NCBI RefSeq assembly: GCF_014649715.1
Contig: NZ_BMTO01000002.1
Span: 124,001 to 188,000 of the forward strand
Direction of reading: 5' to 3'
DNA: 64,000 nt
Source: Streptomyces lateritius
Lineage (GTDB): Bacteria; Actinomycetota; Actinomycetes; Streptomycetales; Streptomycetaceae
A program made the translations under genes and the position numbers. Every line of letters begins with the position of its first letter. Position 1 is the first letter of the stretch. Positions 53,268-63,703 of this stretch are shown one piece after another. The notes beneath the pieces were generated by a model. It saw only the letters and a program-made list of their open reading frames with translations, was not told the DNA's origin and did not search any database.

Positions 53268-54272
53268 CTAGTGAGCGGCGTCGGCGATGTGCTGCGTGCC
53301 GATCCGCTTGCGGAACACCCAGTAGGTCCAACCCTGGTAGAGCAGGACGAGAGGAGTGGCGATCGCCGCCAACCAGGTCATGATCTTCAGTGTGTACGGG
53401 CTCGACGACGCGTTCGTCACGGTGAGGCTCCACGCGGGGTCGAGCGAAGACGGCATGACGTCCGGGAAGAGCGTCAGGAAAAGCATCGCGAAGGCTGCCG
53501 CGATGGTCACGCCCGACAGCGCGAACGACCAGCCCTCGCGCCCCAGCTTGATCGCGCCGATGGCGGCGACGAGCGCCACCACGGCGACGAGCATGGCGGC
53601 CAGGCTCCAGACGTCGCCCTTGTCGGCCTGGGTCCAGGTCAGGAATCCGAGGACGACGACGGCTGCGACCGGTCCGGTCTTCAGGGCGAGCGCCCGGGCC
53701 CGTACACGGATGTCCCCCACCGTCTTGAGCGCGGCGAAGACCGCCCCGTGGAAGGTGAAGAGCCCGAGCGTGACAAGCCCGCCGAGGATCGCGTACGGGT
53801 TGAGCAGGTCCCCGAAGGTGCCCACGTACTCCTTCTGCGCGTCGATGGCGACTCCGCGCACGATGTTGCCGAAGGCGACCCCCCACAGCACGGCGGGAAT
53901 CAGGGAGGTCCAGAAGATGGCGTGCTCCCAGTTGCGCTGCCAGTTCTCCTCCGGCCGCTTCGCCCGGTACTCGAAGGCCACACCACGCACGATCAGGCAG
54001 ACCAGGATGATCAGCAGCGGCAGGTAGAAGCCGGAGAAGAGGGTCGCGTACCAGTCGGGGAACGCGGCGAAGGTCGCGCCGCCGGCCGTCAGCAGCCACA
54101 CCTCGTTGCCGTCCCAGACGGGGCCGATGGTGTTGATCAGAACCCGCTTCTCGCTGCGGTCGCGAGCGAGCAGCTTGGTCAGGACGCCGATCCCGAAGTC
54201 GAACCCTTCGAGGAAGAAGTAGCCGATCCAGAGGACGGCGATGAGTACGAACCAGACGTTGTGGAGTTCCAT
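53268..54272 (-). CDS. cydB: Cytochrome bd ubiquinol/menaquinol oxidase subunit II
   Basis: A 334-residue membrane protein with about eight or nine helices, the structural partner of CydA. The family start MELHNVWFVLIAVLWIGYFFLEGFDFGIGVL is intact, followed by IGPVWDGNEVWLLTAGGATFAAFP and the C-terminal LYQGWTYWVFRKRI. Length fits actinobacterial CydB. It lies 18 bp after cydA and 6 bp before cydCD in one operon. The oxidase takes electrons from menaquinol and reduces O2 at very low oxygen without pumping protons. Confidence 0.97.
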   Translation of the reverse strand: MELHNVWFVLIAVLWIGYFFLEGFDFGIGVLTKLLARDRSEKRVLINTIGPVWDGNEVWLLTAGGATFAAFPDWYATLFSGFYLPLLIILVCLIVRGVAFEYRAKRPEENWQRNWEHAIFWTSLIPAVLWGVAFGNIVRGVAIDAQKEYVGTFGDLLNPYAILGGLVTLGLFTFHGAVFAALKTVGDIRVRARALALKTGPVAAVVVLGFLTWTQADKGDVWSLAAMLVAVVALVAAIGAIKLGREGWSFALSGVTIAAAFAMLFLTLFPDVMPSSLDPAWSLTVTNASSSPYTLKIMTWLAAIATPLVLLYQGWTYWVFRKRIGTQHIADAAH

Positions 54273-54290
54273 GCCTCGATCTCCTGAGCC

Positions 54291-55799
54291 TCAGTACGAG
54301 AAGGCCATGGGCCGGTCGGGGTCGCGGTGGTCCCCGCCGATCTTGGTGGGCGGGTTGAGGTCGTTCTCGCTGAGCTCGGGCGGTCCGGCCTTGGCGTACT
54401 TGACCAGGAGCCTGACCTCGATGACGGCGAGCACGGCGTAGAGGAGGGTGAAGACGATCATCGAGGTCAGGACCTCAGCCGTCGAGACGCCGGGGGAGAC
54501 CGCGTCCCGGGTGCGCAGCACGCCGTAGACGACCCAGGGCTGACGGCCCATCTCGGTGAAGATCCAGCCCCAGGAGTTGGCGATCAGCGGGAAGAGCATG
54601 GTCCAGAGGGCGATGAGCCAGTACCACTTCGTCAGGCGCGGGCTGAGCGCCTGCCGCCGGAACAGGACCAGGTTCGGCACCTCGTCCTCACCGGTCCGCA
54701 TCCCCGGCGGCAGCATGAACTTCTTCCGGGTCAGCCAGAGACCAAGCATGCCGAGGGTCAGCGAGGCCATGCCGAAGCCGATCATCCAGCGGAAGCCCCA
54801 GTAGGCGACGGGGATGTTCGGCCGGTAGTCGCCGGGGCCGAACTTCTCCTGCTCCGCCTTGTTGACGTCGTTGATGCCCGGCACGTGCGAGGTGAAGTCG
54901 CCGTTCGCGAGGAAGGACAGCACGCCGGGGATCTCGACGGCGACCTTGTTGTGGCCCTTCTCGACATCGCCGTAGGCGAAGATCGAGAAGGGCGCGGGCG
55001 CTTCGCCGTCCCACAGCGCCTCGGCGGCCGCCATCTTCATCGGCTGCTGCTTGAACATGACCTTGCCGAGCAGGTCACCGCTGATCGCCGTGCCGAGTCC
55101 GGCGATGATCAGCGTGATCAGACCCAGCCGCAACGAGGTCCGCATCACCGGGACGTGCTTCTTACGCGCCAGGTGGAAGGCGGAGATGCCCACCATGAAC
55201 GCGCCGCCGACCAGGAAGGCGGCCGTCATGGTGTGGAAGAACTGAGTGAGGGCGGTGTCCTGGGTGAGCACCAGCCAGAAGTCGGTGAGCTCGGCCCGGC
55301 CCCGCTCCTCGTTGATCCGGTAGCCGACCGGGTGCTGCATCCAGGAGTTGGCCGCCAGGATGAAGTACGCGGAGAGGACGGTGCCGATCGAGACCATCCA
55401 CATGCAGGCGAGGTGGACCTTCTTCGGCAGCTTGTCCCAGCCGAAGATCCACAGGCCGATGAAGGTCGACTCGAAGAAGAAGGCGATCAGGGCCTCGAAG
55501 GCGAGCGGGGCGCCGAAGACATCGCCGACGAAGCGCGAGTAGTCGGACCAGTTCATGCCGAACTGGAACTCCTGCACGATGCCGGTGACCACACCCATGG
55601 CGATGTTGATCAGGAAGAGCTTGCCCCAGAACTTCGTCGCCCTGAGGTACTTCTCCTTCCCCGTGCGTACCCACGCCGTCTGCAGACCGGCGGTGAGCGC
55701 GGCGAGGGAGATCGTCAGGGGAACGAAGAGAAAGTGGTAGACGGTGGTGATGCCGAACTGCCATCGCGCCAGAGTCTCTGGCGCCAGAGCGAGGTCCAC
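54291..55799 (-). CDS. cydA: Cytochrome bd oxidase subunit I
   Basis: A 502-residue membrane protein holding hemes b558, b595 and d. The N-terminal ARWQFGITTVYHFLFVPLTI contains a heme-ligand His; the quinol loop region and GWIFTEMGRQPWVVYGVLRT are intact, the latter with the conserved Glu/Arg segment. AAGGAG lies 9 bases before GTG 55799. The first dozen codons contain overlapping perfect palindromes (55766-55789). The gene is first in cydABCD behind a Rex operator, so it should be induced when the NADH/NAD+ ratio rises at low oxygen. Confidence 0.97.
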   Translation of the reverse strand: MDLALAPETLARWQFGITTVYHFLFVPLTISLAALTAGLQTAWVRTGKEKYLRATKFWGKLFLINIAMGVVTGIVQEFQFGMNWSDYSRFVGDVFGAPLAFEALIAFFFESTFIGLWIFGWDKLPKKVHLACMWMVSIGTVLSAYFILAANSWMQHPVGYRINEERGRAELTDFWLVLTQDTALTQFFHTMTAAFLVGGAFMVGISAFHLARKKHVPVMRTSLRLGLITLIIAGLGTAISGDLLGKVMFKQQPMKMAAAEALWDGEAPAPFSIFAYGDVEKGHNKVAVEIPGVLSFLANGDFTSHVPGINDVNKAEQEKFGPGDYRPNIPVAYWGFRWMIGFGMASLTLGMLGLWLTRKKFMLPPGMRTGEDEVPNLVLFRRQALSPRLTKWYWLIALWTMLFPLIANSWGWIFTEMGRQPWVVYGVLRTRDAVSPGVSTAEVLTSMIVFTLLYAVLAVIEVRLLVKYAKAGPPELSENDLNPPTKIGGDHRDPDRPMAFSY

Positions 55800-55883
55800 G
55801 TCGTCTTCTCCTTACATCGCCGTGGTCACAGGGGGCCACCTGCCCCTTTAATCCCACCCATCCCGGGATGAACTGTGACACGC

Positions 55884-55901
55884 TTGTGAACGCGTTCACA
55901 T
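55884..55901. promoter_or_regulatory. Rex operator (ROP) upstream of cydA
   Basis: TTGTGAACGCGTTCACAT differs from the Rex consensus TTGTGAANNNNTTCACAA at the last base only and contains a 16-bp perfect palindrome. It lies 85 bp upstream of cydA. In S. coelicolor the redox repressor Rex is known to control cydABCD through such a site. Confidence 0.9.
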
Positions 55902-55980
55902 TCACAAGCATTATGGCTCATACGAAATCCGTACGTAAGACCGGGGTGCCTCTACTCGAAGGCCACCCCTTCCCCAGACC

Positions 55981-55997
55981 TTCAACATATTGTTGAA
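55981..55997. promoter_or_regulatory. 17-bp palindrome at the cyclophilin-like gene start
   Basis: TTCAACATATTGTTGAA has perfect 7-bp arms and an AT-rich centre, ending 7 bp before the ATG at 56005. The form is typical of GntR-family operators. A protein bound here would block transcription or ribosome entry. Confidence 0.55.
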
Positions 55998-56004
55998 TCG
56001 GGGT

Positions 56005-56415
56005 ATGACCCTTCGGATCCGTATCTCCTGGCCGGCCGGGCACACCACGGCCACTCTTGAGGAAACCCCCACGAGCAAGGCGCTCATGGGGGTTCTCCCG
56101 ATCACCTCCACCGCCCGGACCTGGGGCGAGGAAGTGTATTTCGACACACCGGTGTCAGCCGCGGTCGAAAGCGACGCGCGACAGGTGGTCGAGCCGGGCA
56201 CCGTGGCCTTCTGGACAGAGGGCGACGCGCTCGCCCTCCCCTACGGCCCGACCCCCATAGCGCGGGGCGCGGAGTGCCGGCTCGCCTCTCCGTGCAACCT
56301 CCTCGGCGCACTGGACAGCGATCCCCGCGTCCTGGCCACCGTTCGGGACGGCGACCCGATCCGCGTGGAGCCGGTGGAGCAGGCGCACCGGGGGCGCTCC
56401 CGAGGAGGCGTCTAG
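56005..56415 (+). CDS. Cyclophilin-like fold protein
   Basis: A 136-residue small protein. Family features are visible: [48 protein letters not shown] and the C-terminal [18 protein letters not shown]. These proteins share the cyclophilin barrel but lack the prolyl-isomerase active site, so the function is unknown. ATG 56005 is used; an in-frame TTG at 55990 lies within the palindrome. The 3' end overlaps that of hisC by 4 bases on the other strand. A GntR-type palindrome sits at its start. Confidence 0.8.
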   Translation: MTLRIRISWPAGHTTATLEETPTSKALMGVLPITSTARTWGEEVYFDTPVSAAVESDARQVVEPGTVAFWTEGDALALPYGPTPIARGAECRLASPCNLLGALDSDPRVLATVRDGDPIRVEPVEQAHRGRSRGGV

Positions 56416-57536
56416 CCCTCCTTGCGGAAGCCCTCCGCCGTCTTCAGGAACAGGTCGTTGGCCTCGCACTCACCGATCGTGACGCGCACGCCCTCGCCCG
56501 CGAACGGCCGCACCACCACGCCGTGCCGCTCGCACTCGGCCGCGAAGTCCACTGTGCGCTCGCCGAGCCGCAGCCAGACGAAGTTCGCCTGGGTGTCCGG
56601 CACGGTCCAGCCCTGGGCCACGAGCCCCGCGTGGACCCTCTCCCGCTCGGCCACCAAGGAGCCGACCCGGCCGAGCAGTTCGTCCTCGGCCCGCAGCGAC
56701 GCCACCGCCGCGTCCTGTGCCAGCTGGCTCACCCCGAACGGCACCGCCGTCTTGCGCAGCGCCGCCGCCACCGGCTCGTGGGCGATCGCGAAGCCGACCC
56801 GCAGCCCCGCGAGGCCGTACGCCTTGGAGAACGTACGCAGCACGGCCACGTTCGGGCGGTCGCGGTAGAGCTCGATGCCGTCCGGGATGTCGGCGTCGCG
56901 GACGAACTCGCGGTACGCCTCGTCGATCACGACCAGGACGTCCGAGGGCACCCGGTCCAGGAAGCGCTCCAGCTCGGCACGGCGCACCGCCGTGCCGGTG
57001 GGGTTGTTCGGGTTGCAGACGAAGATCAGCCGGGTGCGGTCGGTGATCGCCGCCGCCATCGCGTCGAGATCGTGCACCTCGCCGTCGGTCAGCGGCACCT
57101 GCACCGAGGTCGCCCCGCTGATCTGCGTGATGATCGGGTACGCCTCGAAGGACCGCCAGGCGTACATCACCTCGTCGCCCGGGCCGGCGGTCGACTGGAT
57201 CAGCGACTGCGCGACGCCGACCGAGCCGGTGCCGGTGGCCAGGTGCGAGAGCGGGACGCCGAAGCGGTCCGCGAGCTCCGCCATCAGCCCGGTGCAGCCC
57301 ATGTCCGGGTAGCGGTTGAAGGACGCGGCCGCGGCCAGCGCGCTCTCCATGACACCGGGCAGCGGGGGATACGGGTTCTCGTTGGAGGACAGCTTGAAGG
57401 CGACCGGACCGCCCGCGGCGGCCGGCTTGCCCGGCTTGTAGGTGGGGATGCCGTCCAGCACCGCGCGCAGCTTCGGGCCGCCCGCGCTCGCCCCGCCGGC
57501 CCCGCCCGCTCCGCCGGTCTCGCTCACTGCGCTCAC
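56412..57536 (-). CDS. hisC: Histidinol-phosphate/aromatic aminotransferase
   Basis: A 374-residue PLP-dependent class I/II aminotransferase. The PLP lysine is in [18 protein letters not shown]; the phosphate-binding and substrate blocks are [50 protein letters not shown]. It converts imidazole-acetol phosphate to histidinol phosphate, or phenylpyruvate to phenylalanine; such stand-alone HisC copies outside the his operon are often the aromatic type, which would fit pheA in this window. AGGAGG lies 7 bases before GTG 57536. Confidence 0.92.
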   Translation of the reverse strand: MSAVSETGGAGGAGGASAGGPKLRAVLDGIPTYKPGKPAAAGGPVAFKLSSNENPYPPLPGVMESALAAAASFNRYPDMGCTGLMAELADRFGVPLSHLATGTGSVGVAQSLIQSTAGPGDEVMYAWRSFEAYPIITQISGATSVQVPLTDGEVHDLDAMAAAITDRTRLIFVCNPNNPTGTAVRRAELERFLDRVPSDVLVVIDEAYREFVRDADIPDGIELYRDRPNVAVLRTFSKAYGLAGLRVGFAIAHEPVAAALRKTAVPFGVSQLAQDAAVASLRAEDELLGRVGSLVAERERVHAGLVAQGWTVPDTQANFVWLRLGERTVDFAAECERHGVVVRPFAGEGVRVTIGECEANDLFLKTAEGFRKEG

Positions 57537-57609
57537 TGTGGTCCTCCTCGACCGTCCGTACCACCAATACTCCTCACCTTATGAGGATTCGCCTCCGCTG
57601 CGAATGGGC

Positions 57610-57641
57610 TGTGGACAACGGGTGGGACAAGCTGCGGACAA
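57610..57641. other. DnaA-box-like sequences in the hisC/LacI divergent region
   Basis: A perfect reverse TTGTCCACA (57610-57618) and a one-mismatch TGCGGACAA (57633-57641), with GTGGGACAA between them. They lie in the 369-bp region 57537-57905, which holds no gene I can support. Confidence 0.4.
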
Positions 57642-57790
57642 CAGGGGGAGCGCGGGCTTGGGTGGCGTGCGCCGGTGGCGGGCGCCGTAGCGCGCATCGC
57701 CCGTAGAGGTGAGTTGAGACCTCTTCGAGACCTGGCCCCCTTGGCAGGTTCACACGCATCGACAACCCAAGATCACACGCCTAATCCCTT

Positions 57791-57815
57791 AACTTCCTTT
57801 ATTTCCAAGGAAGTT
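57791..57815. promoter_or_regulatory. 25-bp inverted repeat upstream of the LacI-type gene
   Basis: Arms AACTTCCTT/AAGGAAGTT are perfect over 9 bp around TATTTCC. The segment is strikingly AT-rich for this genome. It lies about 90 bp upstream of the regulator start and could be an operator or the terminator of a short transcript. Confidence 0.5.
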
Positions 57816-57905
57816 GACCTACTTCGATCATGCAGAAACGTGTCTGTCAACGCGTGCATATGCGACCGGCTCGACCACCCGCCCTCGCCCTACTATCGGC
57901 TCGCC

Positions 57906-59012
57906 ATGACAGCAGCAGGGAAGCACCAGGTGAGCCGGGCACAGACCCGGGGAAGCCGGCAGGGGCGAGCGGGCATCCGGGACGTGGCCGCCGCCGCCGG
58001 GGTCTCCATCACGACTGTCTCCGACGCGCTCAACGGCAAGGGCCGGCTCCCGGACGCCACCCGCCGCCACGTCCGCGAGGTCGCAGACCGGCTGGGCTAT
58101 CGCCCATCCGCAGCGGCCCGCACGCTCCGTACCGGCAAGTCGGGCCTCATCGGCCTGACCGTGACGACCTACGGGGATGAACCTTTCACCTTCACCGAAT
58201 TCGCGTACTTCGCGGAGATGGCCAGAGCCGCCACATCGGCCGCACTCGCACGCGGCTATGCGCTGGTCATCCTCCCCGCCACCTCCCGCCATGACGTCTG
58301 GTCGAACGTCGCCCTCGACGGCACCGTCGTCATCGATCCCTCCGACCACGACCCGGTCGTCACCGAGCTCGTCCGACAGGGCTTACCCGTCGTCTCCGAC
58401 GGACGCCCCGCCGGCACGCTCCCGGTGACCGCCTGGGTCGACAACGATCACGAAGCCGCCGTACTCGACCTTCTCGACCATCTCGCCGACGCCGGCGCCC
58501 GCCGGATCGGCCTGCTCACCGGCACCACCACGGACACCTACACCCGCCTGTCCACCACCGCGTACCTCAACTGGTGCGAGCGGGTCGGACAGGACCCCGT
58601 CTATGAGGCCTATCCGGCGCACGACCCGTGCGCGGGCGCCGTCGCGGCCGACCGGCTGCTCGCCCGCCCCGACCGACCCGACGCCGTGTACGGACTCTTC
58701 GACCCCAACGGGACCGATCTGCTGGCGGCAGCCCGCCGCTACGGACTGCGCGTCCCGGACGATCTGCTGCTGGTCTGCTGCAGCGAATCGACCGTCTACG
58801 CCAACACCGAACCACCGATCACGACACTCTCGCTCAAACCGCGCCGCATCGGTACGGCCGTCGTCCAACTCCTCATCGACGCCATCGAAGGGGTCGACAC
58901 CGACGGACCGGTCGAGCAGGTGATACCGACCGAACTGATCGTCCGGACGTCCTCGCAGAGGCGTTCGCCCCGCACGACCGTCAGCCCGCCCCGGTCACCC
59001 GCGAAGGAATAG
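57906..59012 (+). CDS. LacI-family transcriptional regulator with a TTA codon
   Basis: A 368-residue regulator. The helix-turn-helix is at about residues 20-68 (GIRDVAAAAGVSITTVSDALNGKGRLPDATRRHVREVADRLGY), followed by a periplasmic-binding-type sensor domain (LIGLTVTTYGDEPFTFTEF to ITTLSLKPRRIG). The effector is unknown. Leu-160 is a TTA codon (58383-58385), so its synthesis should depend on the bldA tRNA and be late in development. ATG 57906 follows TACTAT by 8 bases, suggesting a leaderless message. From memory a LacI gene at this place in S. coelicolor is named rstP; I give no symbol. Confidence 0.88.
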   Translation: MTAAGKHQVSRAQTRGSRQGRAGIRDVAAAAGVSITTVSDALNGKGRLPDATRRHVREVADRLGYRPSAAARTLRTGKSGLIGLTVTTYGDEPFTFTEFAYFAEMARAATSAALARGYALVILPATSRHDVWSNVALDGTVVIDPSDHDPVVTELVRQGLPVVSDGRPAGTLPVTAWVDNDHEAAVLDLLDHLADAGARRIGLLTGTTTDTYTRLSTTAYLNWCERVGQDPVYEAYPAHDPCAGAVAADRLLARPDRPDAVYGLFDPNGTDLLAAARRYGLRVPDDLLLVCCSESTVYANTEPPITTLSLKPRRIGTAVVQLLIDAIEGVDTDGPVEQVIPTELIVRTSSQRRSPRTTVSPPRSPAKE

Positions 59013-59266
59013 AAGAAGAGGAAGAGAAGGACCAGTACGTGGCGAGGTTCCGGCCCAAACCCAGGGCCGGCCCTGCCCCGACCCTGGCCTGGACCTTCTC
59101 AATTCGGGCGAAACAACCGGTGAACCCGGAGTGGACCCGGATTCACCACCCCTGGTGCGTCACACAGGAGGACCCTCATTCCTATGATGGGCGCACGACA
59201 TCGCGGACCACCCCGACCAGGCCGGTCCGTGATGTGCAGGGCGTCACGACGGTGGTGGAGGGGTCG

Positions 59267-60586
59267 ATGACTCAGGGGGCCGGGCAGGAACCCGTGGTGC
59301 GCACGGCGACATTGCGTGACTTCCGCGTACCGCCGTACGCCCGCGTGCCCGTGCAGGGTCACGCCACCGAGCCGCCCGCCGAGCCGTCCGACGGGGCTCC
59401 CTTCGACCCGGCGGCCGCACTCGACCTCACCGGCCACACCGGCCACACGGCACCTTCCGGCCCTGACGCCGCACCGGCCCCGCGGGACCCCATGGCACCG
59501 CCGGTGCCGCCGGTGCCACTCGGTCCCCCCGTCGGCCCCCCCTCGTCGCTCGCCCCCACACTCCGGCTGAGCCACGTCACCGCGCCGCCCGCCGCCGGTT
59601 CGTCCATCGTCGCCGTCGCCACAGGGCACCCCGGCAACGCCTTCCCGGAGGGGGACGTCCCCGAGGGCTACACCCCCACCGAGCGGGACCTCCCGGTCAT
59701 CAACCGGGGAGACACCGTGCAGGTCCGGGTCGACCCGGCCCCCGCCCCGGCGCCCGCAGGCGAGGGACCCGGCCCGCTCTACGTGGTCGGTGACGTCCAC
59801 GGCTACCTCGACGAACTGCTCACCGCCCTGCGTGAGCAGGGCCTCATCGACGAGAACGGCGCCTGGGCGGCCGGCAACGCCCGTCTCTGGTTCCTCGGCG
59901 ACTTCACCGACCGGGGCCCCGACGGCATCGGCGTCATCGACCTCGTCATGCGCCTGTCCGCCGAGGCCGCCGCGGCCGGCGGCTACTGCAAGGCCCTGAT
60001 GGGCAACCACGAGCTGCTCCTCATCGGCGCCAAGCGCTTCGCCGACACCCCGGTCAACTCCGGCGCCGGCACCGCCACCTTCCAGGCCGCGTGGCTGCTC
60101 AACGGCGGCCAGAAGCACGACATGGACCGCCTCCAGGACGTCCATCTGCAGTGGATGTCCCGTCTCGACGCCGTGGTGGAGGAGGACGGGCACCTCCTGA
60201 TGCACTCCGACACCACCGCGTACCTCGAGTACGGCTCCACCATCGAGGACGTCAACGAGACCGTCCACGAGATCCTCAACCGGAACGACGCCGACGAGGT
60301 CTGGGACCTCTTCCGGAAGTTCACCAAGCGCTTCGCCTTCCGCGACGACGCCGGCCCCCAGGCCGTGCAGGAGCTGCTCGGTACGTACGGCGGCGGCCGG
60401 GTGGTCCACGGGCACAGCCCCATCCCGTACCTCCTCGGCCAGGTCGGCACCGAGGACGACGAGGGCGGCGCGGGTCCGGTCGTCGACGGTCCGCACGTAT
60501 ATGCGGACGGTCTGGCCATCGCCATGGACGGCGGTGTGACGATGGCCGGAAAACTGCTGGTCGTCCAACTTCCCCTGCAGCGCTGA
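59267..60586 (+). CDS. Metallophosphoesterase (serine/threonine phosphatase-like)
   Basis: A 439-residue cytosolic enzyme. The first 165 residues are Pro/Ala-rich and probably disordered. The metallophosphatase domain (about 172-430) has GDVHGYLDELL, GDFTDRGPDGIGVID, MGNHELLLIG, His in LLMHSDTTAYL and HGHSPIPYLLG, the full set of metal-binding motifs of PPP-type phosphatases. The substrate may be a phosphoprotein or a dinucleoside polyphosphate. ATG 59267 has GGAGGGG 3-4 bases upstream; an in-frame GTG lies 15 bases before it. The upstream 250 bp (59013-59266) are purine-rich at their left end and hold no gene. Confidence 0.88.
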   Translation: MTQGAGQEPVVRTATLRDFRVPPYARVPVQGHATEPPAEPSDGAPFDPAAALDLTGHTGHTAPSGPDAAPAPRDPMAPPVPPVPLGPPVGPPSSLAPTLRLSHVTAPPAAGSSIVAVATGHPGNAFPEGDVPEGYTPTERDLPVINRGDTVQVRVDPAPAPAPAGEGPGPLYVVGDVHGYLDELLTALREQGLIDENGAWAAGNARLWFLGDFTDRGPDGIGVIDLVMRLSAEAAAAGGYCKALMGNHELLLIGAKRFADTPVNSGAGTATFQAAWLLNGGQKHDMDRLQDVHLQWMSRLDAVVEEDGHLLMHSDTTAYLEYGSTIEDVNETVHEILNRNDADEVWDLFRKFTKRFAFRDDAGPQAVQELLGTYGGGRVVHGHSPIPYLLGQVGTEDDEGGAGPVVDGPHVYADGLAIAMDGGVTMAGKLLVVQLPLQR

Positions 60587-60751
60587 GCCATAACCCTGCG
60601 CATCCGGAGAAGTCGATTTCCGGAAACCCCCTGTCACCCTGTGCCGTAACCGCAATACCATCGGATCATCCGTAGCAGGCTCTCCTCCGTCTCCGCCCAA
60701 CTGCCCGTTCTCCACGGTCAATCCGGCCAGACGGGGCATCGGGGGATGCAC

Positions 60752-61570
60752 ATGAACGTGGCTCCGCACCTGCTGACCGAGGACCGCGCCGAGTACGAGC
60801 GCATCCTCGACGACGCACTGCGCTCCGCACACGAACGTCCGGATCTCGCCGAGGTCGGGAGACGGTTCACGACCGCGCAGTTGCGCACGATGGCGCTGAA
60901 CGCGACGGCGCTGATCACCACCGCGGCGGCGGTCGAGTACGACCACTTCGTGAAGGTCCGTCAGGAAGGTCGCTCCCCGACCGGTACGAGCGTCATGAAC
61001 GCCGTCCTGACGGGCGACGGCGACGGCGTCAGCGGTCCGGGAGCGGGCATCGTCGCGATCGTCACGGTCCTCGCGCCGGTGCTCTCCGGCTCGGCAGCGG
61101 TGATCTTCCTGCTGGTGGGCGCGCTGCTGAAGGTGCTCGATCCGGCGATGGTGTTCGCCGAGACCCTGCTGACGGCAGGTCTGTTCTTCGGCTCCGTCGC
61201 CGCCGCCGGACTGCTCTGCGCCGCCGCCGGACTGCTCGTGACGGCGCGGCGCAACCGTTCCACCGAGGTGGGCGCCGGAGCCACCGCCCCGGGCGAGGCG
61301 GACGACGAACTCTCCCGGGCCCGCGACGCCTGGCGCCGCGCGCTGCTGGAACGGGGCATCCTGCCGTTCCTCCGGGATGCCTTGGCCGAGCCGGACACCC
61401 GCCCGGCCCCGCCCGTGCCGCCGCCGAGGACGTCCCGGATACCGAAGATCGGCTACAGCGGCCCGGACTTCTCCAGCCCGAGCGAGGGCTCCTCGGGCAA
61501 CCGGCCGACGTTCTCGAGCCCCGACTTCTCCAGCCCCGACTTCGGCCCGCCGGAGCACCAGCCGGAGTGA
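60752..61570 (+). CDS. Conserved membrane protein with a disordered repeat C-terminus
   Basis: A 272-residue protein. The N-terminus (about 1-90) is helical (EDRAEYERILDDALRSAHERPD); two hydrophobic segments follow (IVAIVTVLAPVLSGSAAVIFLLVGALL and TLLTAGLFFGSVAAAGLLCAAAGLL). The last 60 residues are low-complexity with FSSP repeats (PDFSSPSEGSSG, TFSSPDFSSPDFGPP). I recognise no function. ATG 60752 is favoured over ATG 60746 since GGGGG then lies 6 bases upstream. It precedes the convergent thiC, separated by a strong terminator. Confidence 0.75.
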   Translation: MNVAPHLLTEDRAEYERILDDALRSAHERPDLAEVGRRFTTAQLRTMALNATALITTAAAVEYDHFVKVRQEGRSPTGTSVMNAVLTGDGDGVSGPGAGIVAIVTVLAPVLSGSAAVIFLLVGALLKVLDPAMVFAETLLTAGLFFGSVAAAGLLCAAAGLLVTARRNRSTEVGAGATAPGEADDELSRARDAWRRALLERGILPFLRDALAEPDTRPAPPVPPPRTSRIPKIGYSGPDFSSPSEGSSGNRPTFSSPDFSSPDFGPPEHQPE

Positions 61571-61630
61571 CACCGTCGGAGGGACACCTTCGGACGGATC
61601 GAGGGAGTCACGCCGCCGGAGCGACCCCAT

Positions 61631-61686
61631 CGGGACGGGCGCGTGCCGCACGGCCCCCCGTGACCGTGCGGTCCGCGCCCGTCCCG
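61631..61686. terminator. Bidirectional terminator between the membrane protein gene and thiC
   Basis: Outer arms CGGGACGGGCGC/GCGCCCGTCCCG (12 bp) enclose a second stem CCGCACGG/CCGTGCGG. It lies between the convergent stops at 61570 and 61706. Confidence 0.8.
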
Positions 61687-61705
61687 TACGTACGGCCGCG
61701 GGCGG

Positions 61706-63622
<1,917 letters not shown>

Positions 63623-63703
63623 GTGTGCAAAGGTGCCACCACGCTAGCGTCAACCCTGGCGTGCTGAACAGTGGGCCCCCGTCGTTCTTGCGATGATCGG
63701 TCG

